This document shows, in pieces, positions 34,001-47,180 of a stretch of DNA of 64,000 nt (position 1 is its first letter; each line of letters opens with the position of its first letter). Origin of the DNA: Kappaphycus alvarezii. Its lineage: Eukaryota > Rhodophyta > Florideophyceae > Gigartinales > Solieriaceae. A program made the translations under genes and the position numbers. Under the pieces are notes generated by a model, which was not told where the DNA came from, ran no database searches, and was given only the letters and a program-made list of their open reading frames with translations. The stretch is taken from contig NADL03000013.1 of assembly GCA_002205965.3 (NCBI GenBank), positions 186,001 through 250,000 of the forward strand, read 5' to 3'.

Positions 34001-34579
34001 GGTAGTAATGATTCGATGACCTCCATGTACTAACCGCTAACCAGTGCCGAACTCAGCGGATTTCTTCACAAGCTAATTCTTTAGAACACTGCACCTCCTC
34101 AGTCATCCTGCAAATATCCCAGCCAATCATACGTCCGCAGTGTTTCGCCATGGCATGCCTTTAATCAATCTGTGGACCCATTCCTCACTAGTAGCATCAC
34201 AGCAATAAACAATGGCCAGGACCTGACTTTTTTCGTTTGGCCATGATGGAAGTCAAAACGAAAAAACGCAGTAGTGCAAGAGTAGATTAAATTGAACTGT
34301 AAAGAGTAATTTGTGGAAACTCTCATCTTCTCCCCACTAATCCGATTAGACTAATTACTTTACTAATGTTCATCATGAAGTGCTTTACAATCGTTCAACT
34401 TTCACCATTATAGTAACAGTGCCAAGCAAGGATCATTGCATTCTGATTAATACTGCAGTATAAAACTATAATTACACTACAATTATTCAGAAAATTAGTT
34501 TAGTTTTGGAATATTTCATGCGGGAATTCAAAAAAATGCATCATTAAAGAGCAACATCGATACTAGGGCAAATATCACA

Positions 34580-34608
34580 GCTTACACTGTCAGCTTGGCA
34601 GTGTAAGC
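34580..34608. repeat. Hairpin, 10-bp perfect stem
   Basis: GCTTACACTG pairs perfectly with CAGTGTAAGC across a 9-base loop. Confidence 0.85.
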
Positions 34609-35337
34609 CCTTAATAAATCATGAAGTAACGATGAGTACGGTTTCAGTAAATATGTGTAGGACCTCCTTTAAATCATAAAGGTGGAGGACAACCTTCGTA
34701 TGCAGTAAAGCGAGAAATACGCAGATCGTGGAAAAGCACAATAAGCTAAGTTTCAGTTCCTCTCCGCTATCTCGAGAGAAGTTTTGCCAGATAAAAGGTC
34801 TGACGGTTGGCGGGACAGGTAGAAAAACCAAAAATTTATTTTAACTCAATGACTTTAGGAAACGACCGACCATATCTCTCAGATATTGAATCACCTAAAA
34901 TTTACGCCTTTAGGAGAGCACACACTTTGTCACTATTGAGTAGTGATGGTCAGTACTATTAGGCAATTGAAACTGAGCGCTAGAAATTTGAATGGGAGAA
35001 AAATTGGTTAGCGTAATACTTTGAAATTAATGCCATTCCCTGGAATTGAGGCCGAGTGTTCAATTATGTTTTTAGTCGAGTGGGTGTAAGCATACCAAGG
35101 AAGATTATAGCAGAGTACCCAAGTCACCATAAAAAATCGACATGATTTGCGCCTACTGTTAAGTAATAATTCTTATTCAGCACGCACAATAAATATTTAC
35201 TTGAAGGTCCCAGTTTCTCTTTCCCTCATTCAGCAAAAAATACAGTCAAGTCCCTAGAGTCAAAACTAGTGCTATATTATTATTGATTTGGAAATACTAT
35301 TTCTTACGGCAATATAATTACTTCCAGCGGTGTCATT

Positions 35338-35366
35338 GAATTGCATTACTTTGAGTAATGCAATTC
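35338..35366. repeat. Hairpin, 13-bp perfect stem, 3-base loop
   Basis: GAATTGCATTACT pairs perfectly with AGTAATGCAATTC across TTG. Confidence 0.9.
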
Positions 35367-35858
35367 CCTTGGATAATGCTGCAGTATTACTATACTACTT
35401 ACCGCTCAGATTCCTATTCATGCGACCAAATAAGTGGTAGTTTAGACAGAAAATCAGGCTCTGTATCCGGAGTTTATGCCACCGTATCGCCTTCTAAACT
35501 CCTTCGTCCCTTCTTTGTTCATGCTGGCACAACTGCAAGGTGACACATTAGACCTTTCCATGGGAATTAGACCACTGACTTATGTAACTATATCGAATTT
35601 GAGTACTTAAATGGTACATTAATACGGTAAAATAAATATGTATTTCTAATCTTTAAGAGCACCGGAGCAGTTGGGAAATCAGCTGTGAATGTCTAGCCCT
35701 AAAAAATCTGGAAACATCAAATAGCAGATGTCAGTAAGCCATTTTAAAAATCTTCCCGCAGTTCTGTGCTTATTAGTAGTATTATTTAAAATTATCTTTT
35801 ATGAATTTTTCTTGTCCAAGTACCGAAGAGACGTTTAATTCAGGAAAAGTTTCTCTTC

Positions 35859-36164
35859 TTGTACGGTGAACGGATCGCAGATAACCAGAAGCCTCTTTCG
35901 AGGACAGATGATATTGGATTCAAGAATGTAATGAAACAATTCGTTTCGCGGATACGAATGGATAGTCTCCAGTTCATGGTGAAGTTTTTGTCTCATTTAT
36001 CGCAGAATTTAGATGATTTAAGTTTGAAGGAGTTTGCAAAATTATACGTGTTTGCTGCAAAAAACTTGTTTGGATGTCATATAGTGGTAATTTCCGTTAT
36101 CCTCTTAAATTTTCATAACAAAAAAGTAACAGAAGTTTTAGAAAAAGATTATTTCGAGCTTTAA
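35859..36164 (+). other. Isolated 101-codon open frame, doubtful
   Basis: This is the longest frame in the AT-rich block. It has amphipathic Leu/Phe/Lys-rich segments (MVKFLSHLSQNLDDLSLKEF) and a hydrophobic stretch near residues 70-85 but no family I recognise. Composition matches its surroundings. It could be a relic or chance. Confidence 0.2.
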
Positions 36165-37503
36165 GCTTAAGTAAAATCATACCGGAAAGAAGCTATCAAA
36201 ATTTTAATAGATGACACAAGGAAAATATGGAATTGTAAATAAAGTTGCATTTTCAGACTGAAAATACGTCAAATGCAAGGAAAAATATTCGGACAGCAGA
36301 GGAACTGAGAATTCTGAATAAAAATTACGAATCAGACCTCATTAAAAATAAGCTATTAAAATAATTTATGACCGCTGATAATTTTAGCAATTAAAATGAA
36401 GTTTTGAAAGGAAAGGAAGAGTTAGCATTGGTGCCATCAAACGAAGGCATGTATTCATGTTATTAATTCTGAACTCACTTGAAAAAAACGAAAAGGATAA
36501 ATGCGACGAGAATCTGATGAAACAATTTTAGAGGGCGAAATGAGCAACAGACTGGCTAAAGGTGAACCCTAAATATGTAAACTCGTCGAATGGCGTCGAA
36601 TGGAAAAAGGTAGCTCGATCTTGGCGTACTCTTTAACAACTGGGGTGTACTGCGGTTGGAGTACACACGCTAGCCTTTCGACGTCAGTCATCTCCTTGCT
36701 TCCACACGCTCTACTGCCCCATCTGACACCTTATCTCAAATGAGTTCTGCAAGGCCCTCGTAGCTTCGCGTCGTCGACTTGTTGAGATCAAACTCGGTGC
36801 TATAAAGTTGTCTTAGCATTAGTTTAACATCATTTAGAACAGATTAAAGGGTCTGAATCAAACGCAAATGAAACAGAAAAATAACTTCAGAAGACACAGG
36901 TGAATTAACTGCGGGTAATGGTAATTTTTCCAATTTACAATTTGGTAATGAAAAGGTAGCGAGCCCTGCATTTAAGAATAATCATAAAAGCTTTCAGTTA
37001 AGTGTTCATGTACTATGATTCTTATTATTTAATAGAAAACCAAAAGAAGTAAATGTGGCAGTTTTCATGTCAGAATTCACCTTACTAATTACTTGATGCA
37101 CTTGGAAAAAAAGCCCGAGCAAATTTTCCAATCATTAAAGGACCAATTTTCTCACCTTAAAAACTCTGAAGAGTTGCCATTTGTCATGAAATGAAGCTTT
37201 CCTACGTAAAAAAGTTTTACCTGTGTAAAACATTTATTAAATACTTTTAGAATCTGATTTTCGCGGAAATTGGTAATTTATGAAACCTGGTCAAGGGAAA
37301 ATACTAAAATTTACAAAAATTTTAGGTGAAATGAGTAAAACATTTTTAACAATTTCTATAAAATGTTGAAATGATCTGTCTGGACTTTATAGTTACGGTA
37401 ATAATAATAGGCGTTATATTAAGTTGATTTTCAACGATTCCTTTCTTGGAGCATATTTATCAGAAAATTCATCAGTAATTATAAATTTACTGGAAATGGA
37501 GAT

Positions 37504-37529
37504 AAAATAATAAAACGTTTTATTATTTT
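37504..37529. repeat. 26-bp perfect palindrome
   Basis: AAAATAATAAAAC is followed directly by its exact complement, with no loop. A further 8-bp stem (GAGTTAAA...TTTAACTC) lies about 40 bases downstream. Confidence 0.85.
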
Positions 37530-40500
37530 TAAAAACGTTATGTCTCGTAGTACTAGTTAAACGAGGAGTTAAATTTATTTAACTCTTCGGCTTGAGAAAA
37601 TTACAATATGATATTTTAGTAATATTTAAGGGCCTAAAGAATCCATTAACGACATTTATCGAGCACAGAAGAACTAAGCCCCTCTTTGCAATAATTTTTT
37701 TGCATTGAAAATTGAATCTACTGAGATTAAATATTTTATAGGATTATATTATCCGAATGTATTTTGTAGGCCAACTGAGAAAGGAACAGTAATTGAGGCG
37801 GCTAACTTTCTAATCTCGATAGAAAAGAGAGAATTTTGGAGAAAAGATACGAAAATTAATATATCATACCGTTGAGTCGCTTTTGCTGCTGACGGAACCA
37901 ATCGATAAGAATTAATAAGGAATTATTACAAGCACTACTACTGCGGAGACTACGGTACGCTAACGTAAGCTCAAATTTTATTCAAAATGACATGCAGATA
38001 TGAAGATAAAGCTGTATTAAATAATCTAACTATATTTTTTCTGCCCAGTAGCGTTATCATAAATAGCATTTCAGTATATACTAGTACTCTGGAGATTTTT
38101 TTTGTGAAAACTCTCTTTTACACCACTAACTTTACTCCCCTTTTCGCATCTTGTTACTGCTAACCATATTCTATACTATCGATTTTCTTTCTTGATCAGG
38201 TCTTTTTTGATAATTATAGCATGTTTATCCCAAAGTCTTTGCAAAAATATAGCACCAGATTATTGAGATAACTATGTAACAACCGACATTCATGGATCGC
38301 CAAATTGCATCGAATTTGGAAATAAAATTAAGATACCAGAATATGTGAGAAGAGCTGCATAAGCGGCCATTCTTATAGTACCACATGTTGGTAAGAATAT
38401 TGGCAGTAAGTTTGGTCTTGGATTTGCAGTGGTGCGATATTGTTCACAGATTATCATTCAAATAAAATTTGGACACAAGATGAGATCTTGCAATTTTGAA
38501 TCAGTAGCTCCGAAGTCTCGGAAATGTCTGGAATGTCCACTGAAATACCCTAACCTATGTAAAGACTTTCAGTTTTTGTGGTCTACATAACATCCAAAGT
38601 TTTGATCCAAAATATAGAATGGATAAAAAATAAATTCCTGCAAAAAATAGGGATGATATTTAATCAATATTACTAACGTAATCTTTGAATGAAATCGGAA
38701 AAATCAAAAAAAAATATATGGTTTGAATTTATATTTTGAGACTCTGCGATCTAAAATGTAATTGAACTAACATTAAACTGGTCTACAGTAGAGCTTTAGT
38801 CCACCGAGTATCACCAAACTTACAAAAATTGAATATCTATAATTCCTCTGAGTCATACTCAAGAAAGTCTTTTGATTCTGATTCTCTTGTATAAATTTTT
38901 TAAATGGAACTTTTCTGAATTAATGTGAACGCATACAAATTTTAAGGAATAAATATGAACATTAAAATTTAGGCAAATTGGGAGCTTAGATAATAATAAT
39001 ACTTTCTCAAGATTTTATTACAGTAATATGAATAATTTCGATATGGAAAACTTAACTGTACATTTCAAAAATATCACATAATCGGACGAATTTCTCAACT
39101 TAACTCAACTGCTCATCGTAGGGTGTATGAGAAGTGAGTTCAGGACCTTGAAGTTCTCGCTTGTAAATATTTTCTACCATTAAAGTTTCATTTTTCTCTC
39201 TAAAAGAACTGTATAGTAAAACAGATTGTGAAAGTCCTCGACTGATAACAATTGTGAAGCTAAAAATATTTTCATGGAAATGGCTCCCTTTTCAAACGTA
39301 ATTTAGATCATTTGACTCTCTGTAGAAGATCGAGAATTATTTATAGATATATTGCAGCCTTGGGAGGTAATAAGTAAAATCCTCAGTTGGCATGAGGAAA
39401 AGGAAGTGCTCAGAACTTAAGAAAGCGGTACCATTTTTAGAGTAAAACGGACTAGAAGTTTCAGTAGAGGAATCGTATCTATAAAATATGTATAGAATGC
39501 AAGGAAAAAGAGGACTCAAAGAAATAAAAGTGGCTCTTCAGAAAATACCACTTACATGATCCGAAACCTCAAGAATTCTTAACGCAACGAAGCCTTATAA
39601 GGTATATTAAATCATGAAGAGATATTTTATTTCCATTCCGAGTAGAACGAAAGCGTAAATTAATTAAGATCTGAAACAAGTGGCTTAATTTATATCTAGT
39701 GTTTCAGCTTTTTTTCACAAGGGAAGTTCAAAATATTTTTACAAAACGGGTCACTTAGAGAGTAGCTATTTCTAAACCGGTACCTATATCGATTGGCATT
39801 TATAATCGGTGGAAACATGTCGCAGTACTATAAAAGTCTTGATCAAATAGTTTGAAAAGTAAGGGGGTCAGAATGAACCCCAAAATCTCTCGACAGAATA
39901 CGTTTTGTTAGTTTAAAAAATTCTTTCGTACTCAACAGCTCGCCGTTAGAGGACGACTGTAAACAGTTACAATAATTTTCAGCACATAGTATAATTACTA
40001 GTGCGTCCGAGATTTTTGCACAAACAGCTCTTTCAGGACGCCAAAAATATTTTAAACGCCCTGTAAAAGTATATTTGCGTTGTTAGATGAAAATATTTTT
40101 GGTGCTAGAACTAGTCATATTCCTTTCATGGCTGTCAGTCATAGAGAGAAGTTGAGGCAACCAAATATTACAGCGCCAAATTGAAAGAAAATTACTTCGT
40201 GAGCTTTTCAAATGCAATAGAAGGCCTCTTCGACGGTATGAGATGCAAATAAACCAATATGCTGAAGGTGTTATCAAATTTTGTTGAAATTAGCAGGGTG
40301 TAAAATATGTATAGAATGCTACTTACTCTATACCACGGGGACGATACTACGTTACTGGTTGAAAAAGTCCATTTGAGGGCCATTTTCATGCCAATAAAGC
40401 CTTTTTACATTTCAAAATGACGAAAATTGACTGTCAATCTTACTTAAGCTTCATAAAGGGGGATAAAATCAAATGTAAATGTAGTCAATAGGTTGATAAA

Positions 40501-43500
40501 ACCATTTTCGATAGAAATTGTAATTCGAATTACTGAACGAAAGGAAGAAACTAAGGATGAGTGATTGGTTGTTTTCGCTGATGAAATATTTGAAGGGCAC
40601 AAGTATTTGTTAATAATAGAAAAGTTTGCACCCTCCCTCTAATTAATTGTGCAGTAAAATACATTAGTATACAAGATCGAGCCAAAGGTGGCCTAAAAAG
40701 TAACGTAAGCTTGCATCAAGGGAGTAGATTGTGAAGCATTAAAGCACTTTTTTTCGAAAATTCGAAACTATCTAGAAGAATTGTGGAAATGGGTGGCTGC
40801 GGGGGAAAAAATCCCATAAAACAAATTTAGCTCGGAAAAAGTGATCATTACTTATTCAGTTCACAAAATATATGACGGAAATGGAATATAGGATTAGGCG
40901 TCTTTTCAGAGCAGCCACTTACTTTGAAGATTATTCAGCACAATTTTTATTTCAATTCACTGAATTAGTATTTTATCACTGAAAATAACTGTACATCTAT
41001 TTTTATCCCCTTAAATCGTTAATTATTATTCCTCGCAGCTTTATGTAAGATAATATGTTGAAATATTTTCCTTGCTGAAAACGTTTACGCCGCTTGAATG
41101 ATAAGAATGTTGAGAGGGAGATAGTTTATTTCTGCTGGTCAACGGAATCAATAATGCGTGGACATGATAACAGAAATATATATAGTCATCATATGAAAAG
41201 AATTAAAACGTAAGTAGTTATGAGTTTCTTTTTCTCACTGAGGCATATTAGGAGTGATTTTCACGCTTACCAAAAAGCTTTGATACCTAAAATTGCAGCA
41301 TGTGAACTATTTGCACACACATGGACACTTTGAAGGCCCAAAATGAAGAAAGGTATGCAATGACTACGATATTATTGGATTTTGCGACAAGCAATATCTT
41401 ACCCTATGATTTCGGCTGCTAAAAAATGATTCATAAGATACAGATAAATTAGAAAACGTTTAAATTAGATTCTCATCTTTTTCTTAAAGTGAAACATTCA
41501 TATTTATGGTGAAAAATGGAAATACTAAATATTACGATGATTATTGTATCGCAGGATGTTATCAGGCCCCTTAGCTCTGTATAGGAAACGATCCTTATTC
41601 AACCGCCTTATTAAGCACGCGAAGAGACCCAAGCAGTAATCTGATTTTTGTAATTAAAATAAAAGGCCTATTGGTTTGATAAAGCGTCTGTCTGAGGTTT
41701 CTCGAACTGATATATGATCCTTGAGAACAATTTTATGATCTAAGAATTTTAAGGTTGGGTTTTAGAAGATTTAGATTAGCGGATTGGACAAAAAAAATCT
41801 TAAATATTGAAGCGCTCAGCCACGTGATGTCATATAATCTTAAGTATAGTCAATTTGCTGGAAGAATAAACTGTTTATCAGATCCTGAAAGAATATTGAA
41901 TTGAATACATTCAGATGTTAACTAATAAATGCAGTGCAAATTAAAATGAAAGTTAAACTGAATTGCGCTGTATTCAATCAACTTTATTAATACCTCAGCT
42001 AAATAACTATGTGACTTCAGATTTAAGCTGTCAAAAATAGATCTTAAAAATATTATATTGAAAAAAAGATAAAACAAAGGAAATTACGGAGCTGACTGGA
42101 AAATAGTACCATACTAAAATATCTGGATTATTGTCTTGATTAATGGTTCTACATTCTTGATTTTCGAGGATAAAAACGAATTAATATTATTTCCTCCGGT
42201 TACTAGCAGAATGTAGTCGAATAAATCCAATAAAAACTACGCCCATTTCAGCAGCTTTGAATCTAGGAGACGGAAGAACTTCAAATATTCTATACGTGAT
42301 TCTCATCTATGCATTGGAAAAAAACTTAGGAAGTCTCATTTTTTGGTTCCTAAAAGAAAATGAAACGTATCTGGGGAATATATAAGCATGCTTCGGTTAG
42401 TAGTGAGTAGCATATATTGATGATTACGTATATATACCATGACAGCCACACAGACAATCATTTGAAGCGAATAGTGCATAGATGTAGATAATGCATAGAT
42501 GTAGATCTAGTTTTAGTCCATGTCCATAATTTTTTTTCAAAAATCTCGCAAATTCAATGCCTGTAAATTTCCAGCTAGCTGCACACTTCATATTTCGGAA
42601 CTTCTATCAGTGATGATATAGAATATATAATTTGACTTACCGAATTTTTACAAATACTTTTCTTTGCACGAAGATTATTTTTCAGATTTTACAGGAAGGT
42701 TTTCAGAATGAAAAATCGAAATTAGAATATCTAAAATATTTTTAGGAACAACGTACAGCATTCATGAATTTTTAGCCCGTTAACTCTTCAATGAAGATCA
42801 CATTAGTTTAGATATGCATAAAATTAAAAAATAAACGTTAAAAGCCTTTTTAGGTACAAAGAAGTCACAAATAATTCTTTTTCTGCAATTAAACTTGTTC
42901 TTGCTTTGCCAAAAGTTACATTTATAGGCAATTGGTTAATTTATCAATCTCGTATTCAGAATTCTTACAGTTTTCACATTCGGTTCTATTCTACTTGAAG
43001 TATATCTTCAACAGTTTCTTCCGAGCAGACCACTATTTATTCGCGCATATTTTGTCTTTGTAAAGATGAGATATAAATTACTTCTGGACAATGAGTATCA
43101 TTGCGTATTGCTCTAAAAATTTCCACCCAAACGTAAAATACGTAAACAGTTAATGGATACTAATTTCATCAAAAATGTTTATGTTAATCTTAGCTTGAAG
43201 TCTGTAGAATAGTTTTTTTACAAATTGTCTCGTCTGCGGGGCTACTTTTAGCCTTTAATGTCGGTCTAAATTGCGATTATGGACAAATTTTGCATCTATT
43301 TTTAGCTTATGTTAGAGTAGTTCGCATTAATATGGGAATATGGATTACATCATATGAAAACGCATAAATATGAAGGATTGGATCTAATTTACATCCTTTG
43401 CAGAAAAAGCACGCCAACTGTTCTTTCTACCGAGAGCCCTTGCAATATCATTTTTTTTCGCTACACCTATAACAATGATAGATTTTGTTATTATCTTTAT

Positions 43501-43744
43501 AATTGCGCTCTAGAGTAACTACTAAAACAAGATCTACTCCAAATCACGGATAGAAGCTAATTTTTCTCAGCAAAATTTTAATATACCTAGTTTATAAATA
43601 TATAAGTCTGTATATAAATATGGGAATCATAAAATATTATTTACAATTATCTTCTATTTGGAATAGTTCACTAAATATTTTAATTCAGCAATTCTTCTCA
43701 ACTTTTTACAATAGTTTTTATAATTATTAATCTCTTTAAACTGG

Positions 43745-43765
43745 AAATCAACTGAAAGTTGATTT
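43745..43765. repeat. Hairpin, 9-bp perfect stem, 3-base loop
   Basis: AAATCAACT pairs with AGTTGATTT across GAA. Confidence 0.85.
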
Positions 43766-44349
43766 TTTGCAAAAGTTGCTTCAATTTTTCGTGAAACAAA
43801 ATACTCATTGTTTTTAGATTTCGCAGTTGAAGAAACTTCATCAATTCCTTATTTATAATTTTTTGTCAATGAACTGTTTTTCTTTCATATGGATTGGCAT
43901 TAAGCTATTTCGGCTTAATATTAAAACTGAAACCGGGTTTTACTGAAAGTTCCAGAAATTCGATATTCATAGCTTCAAGAAATTTACACGGGAATTTTTG
44001 CGCTCATCTCGCTAATAAACTCAATAAATGAGAAAAGTTAGAGTGAAACCGTGCCATACTGGTTAAAAGTTTTTCATCAGTAATTAAAAGCCTTTTCTAG
44101 TTAGGAATTTTCCATAATTTTTTCTGACCGGCAGGTTTCAAGCCATTCCCGGCAATCGTTTTGGTCAAAATTGGTAGCTCTTTATCCTGTTTGAAAGCAA
44201 AGATAGGATATTAAGAAGTATTTCTTGTGTAAGGCACTCGTTAATCTATGATAGAGATCGTCACAGAAGCCTACTGCTGTGATTGGTCAAGAGATGTTGA
44301 TCTCGAAATTAATGAAGTCGAGTACATATATCTGATGGGCAAGGTAGAT

Positions 44350-44990
44350 AAATCTGGAATCAACATAACGTCAAACACTTAGCTTACCGACTCTGAATGC
44401 TCTGCGAACATGAAATTTGACAAGAGACTGCACTCGGACTACAGAGAGGTCTCAAAAGCCGCGTAGAAATGGGAACGAAAGCCTGTGCAGTAGTAGCTGG
44501 AGTCGGGACCGTTCTCATAACACTTGCAGTGAACAGAGTTCAAAAGTCGTGCAAGCTAACCAATGTGCTGCACGTTCCGAGCTTCGTTTTTCCTTAATTT
44601 CTGTGCGTAAGATGGTCGATAATGGATTTGAAGTTGAGTTCGTTCGTGATAAGTGCACTGCGAAGAAGAGTGACTGCATCGTGGCTACTGCCAAAAGCCG
44701 AGGAGAGCTGTATGTACTTGACACATGTAACGAGGCTCATTCGGCGCACAAAACCTCCCTGAAGACCTGGCACGAAAGATTTTCCCACGTTCATACTCAA
44801 GGAATATTGTCCATGGCTCATAAGAACGTGGTGAATGGACTTTATTTCTCCTCTCCAGATAAAAAAAGAGGCTAACTCATCTTCTTACTGTGAATATGTG
44901 AAATGTGATGCGTTTGTGTTAGGAAAAGCAACTCGTGCTGTGATTCCCAACCATCGCTCTGGAGGTAGGGCAAAAATTTGCTAGACTTGG
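44350..44990 (+). pseudogene. Copia-4: fragment of a classical Ty1/Copia polyprotein (protease to pre-integrase)
   Basis: LTDSECSANMKFDKRL near 44385 matches the DSGCSxHM protease motif with Gly changed to Glu. The frame then shifts, giving a VLHVPS motif near 44565. The frame open at 44590-44875 gives SLISVRKMVDNGFEVEF and WHERFSHVHTQGILSM, the pre-integrase segment. A few Cys-containing residues after the TAA at 44873 suggest the integrase zinc site near 44885-44925. No LTRs are seen. This is a different Copia lineage from Copia-1, -2 and -3. Confidence 0.8.
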
Positions 44991-45952
44991 TCCTTTCGGA
45001 CAACTGCGGCCCTTACCAACAATCTTGACTGATTTTGCGCCCTCTTTAGAACTCCCTCAAGAAGTGACGAGTTCTCAGTAGCATCACTTTTGAGGGACCA
45101 CTTGCTCTCTACTTGGTATTACACCCTTCTGGGTCCCTTGAGAGATGGATTACTGACCTTTTAAACCCCTGAATACGTTAGGTGACATTCTCGCTGGATA
45201 AAATACCTTTATTCTATGCTATGGTTTTTCCTTGCTCTCGGAAGTACTTTTCGGTTGTACTTGGCCATTTTATGGCTTAAATAGAATTATATCATGATTT
45301 GGGCTGACTATAGAAGGGTGAATGCCTCCACAATTCTAGCTTTCTGTGGAAACAAGTAGTGCGTATTTAGCTATTTGCCCTTTCAGCTATACTGTGCTCA
45401 CTAAATAAATGGAAAAAGTTGCATAAATTGCTTTAACTGCGTCCATTTTGTGTTTTTAGCGCAAAATATTGAATCATCATGTTTTGATTTTTAATTTTCA
45501 TTTTTTATTTGACTATTTGAAAAAAATTCTTTGCCTCTAAACTTTTCTCGTGCTCTGCATCACAAAAATCATTTCTTCTCTCTATTACTACTATGTAAAC
45601 CCCTTTCTACCCATTCAACATTGCCTTTTGACTTAGCGGCTAATTTGCTCAAAAAAATGCAAGATCCGAACCATCGGTGGACCCCTGCGTCATTGAAATC
45701 TATATCACTTTAGTCCTGTGCGATGCTAACTTCAGCAGTACTGAGCACCACAACTATCTGATTCTGGAAACCTCGCATTCTAAAACCGGGTCAACATCAA
45801 CTTGGCGACATGAGCTTGTAACGACAGTCTGAATCACAGGACTGAACATACGTGTACTCCACGCATTTAATAAGTAATTAAGATTCAAACTAGACTTTTT
45901 TTCAAGACTGAAAGTAGAAATCAGGTTCCTTTTACATATTCAGACACGCAAT
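44991..45952. other. Unassigned stretch between Copia-4 and Copia-3
   Basis: No protein-like frame is convincing. A weak inverted pair (AGTCCTGTG near 45712, CACAGGACT near 45836) is the only structure I note. Confidence 0.45.
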
Positions 45953-46397
45953 TGTTGGTGACTGGACATCACGATCAAGGGTCGGCTTCTAATGCATGAA
46001 TCTCGGCCGTTAGGACGGGAATTCAATTCGGGTATATCAACAGCCGTGCTGAAGCTGCTACAGCGCATTTGGACACAATTCGGCCCTGTCGAGGGAGGTT
46101 GACAGTGAATATCAGCTTAACGTACTCCAACTGTTCCAGATGGATACAGGCAGAGCCTGGGCTCTACCATGCAAGCAATTATCTACAAACAGGAAAGTCT
46201 CACTGACAGTAACACATCTTTTAGAGTCATCGAATCAGTATCAATCAGCTTAGAACCAGTAAACCGCTAGTCCCAGAAGAGTAGTGGGCTGGTATTCACG
46301 CTACCGTTGTTCTCATTGTTACAGTTCGTAGTACTGGTTTACTTCGACCTTGCCCACCAACCCCTATTTGCTGTTTCCCTTGTTCGGAATGAGATCA
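45953..46397 (+). repeat. Copia-3 5' LTR
   Basis: It begins TGTTGGTGAC and matches the 3' LTR at roughly 95% identity by eye. It has small insertions (near 46076, 46085 and 46204) and a few substitutions. Confidence 0.9.
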
Positions 46398-46454
46398 GTA
46401 AGACATAATTACGGAATAGTTAGCTGATTTCGAGGCTTTAGGCATCAAGGAGGA

Positions 46455-46674
46455 ATGTCAATTGAAGAGGGACCAGTGCCCGGCATGGACCTGCTGCCGC
46501 CTGTAAGTGAACCTAGGGTTCCGCTCAGCACAGCTCAGAAAGCGGGAAAGGCATTTGAGAGTGTAGAAGAGTTGGGGTTGCGCCCTGACGAGAACAGTAC
46601 TAAGCAAGAATATGTTTATCGGAGGATGGTCCTGATGATAAACTAAGACATAGAAGGAGAGACACTGAGGGAGG
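46455..46674 (+). pseudogene. Copia-3 gag, 5' part (interrupted by Gypsy-2)
   Basis: From the ATG at 46455 (MSIEEGPVPGMDLLPPV) the frame gives a 63-codon start, meets a TAA, and continues in frame to the Gypsy-2 insertion. The same frame resumes at 54160 after the duplicated GGAGG (VHDKLLSLDNLLLDGV). The junction shows that Gypsy-2 split a once continuous gene. Confidence 0.75.
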
Positions 46675-46892
46675 TGATGTGCGCAAATTCGCACACGAAA
46701 AAATTTAGATGAGGACCATAATTGTATACAGTATTGGAACTGGGAAGATATTTTTACAGTTTTTGAATTTGCAAGATATTTTTAATTTGGGTGAGTGTGG
46801 CAAATTCATCGGTTGATTTTTTATTTTAGGACACGCTGTCATAGTGGATGTCAGTACAGTTCTAGGTTGTGGGTGATACTACGAGTGACTCT

Positions 46893-47087
46893 GAAAGGTC
46901 TATATAATGGCCACATCAATTCCCACCCCTGGCCGATGGGTGGCTGGCATGGGTATGGCACCTAGATATTTACCTTGAGGAAATATCTTCTAATGGTCTC
47001 TCTGGTTCACACGATTCCCGTGAATGCGTTTTATGGTATTTAGTATGTTTGATTGAGACTTTAGGATTAGCCGAAAGGTCTATATAA
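46893..47087 (+). promoter_or_regulatory. Gypsy-2 LTR twin TATA boxes
   Basis: The same 15-mer GAAAGGTCTATATAA occurs at 46893-46907 and at 47073-47087, 180 bp apart. Each contains a TATATAA box, so the LTR may hold two promoters or a duplicated one. The same pair is in the 3' LTR. Confidence 0.6.
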
Positions 47088-47122
47088 GCTGAGTAAAGTG
47101 CTTCCTCCTTGAGAGGTCAAGC

Positions 47123-47180
47123 AAGTTGGCAGACAACTTCAGGTCAAGCTCCGAGTAGTAGGAAGTTGAGAGTCAACTTC
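47123..47180 (+). repeat. Gypsy-2 twin leader hairpins
   Basis: AAGTTG-GCAGA-CAACTT (47123-47139) and GAAGTTGA-GAG-TCAACTTC (47162-47180, with a partly shared stem) lie 30-90 bases downstream of the second TATA box, inside the transcript leader. The two stems share the same AAGTTG/CAACTT core. Confidence 0.65.

Larger units (their letters stand above)
34006..44345. other. AT-rich, nearly ORF-free block with short perfect hairpins
   Basis: Composition shifts sharply to A+T at about 34 kb and stays so for 10 kb. Only four frames exceed 60 codons and none resembles a known protein. I see no LTRs, tRNAs or tandem arrays. Notable structures are hairpins at 34580-34608, 35338-35366, 37504-37529 and 43745-43765, and a small 19-bp tandem duplicate near 42475. 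The block is bounded by Copia-2 on the left and the Copia-4 fragment on the right, and the same kind of sequence resumes at 59.7 kb. Confidence 0.7.

Noticed and set aside
34006-44345. Organelle or viral DNA inserted in the nucleus as source of the AT-rich block
   Set aside because: No organelle or viral gene fragment, rRNA or tRNA is recognisable.
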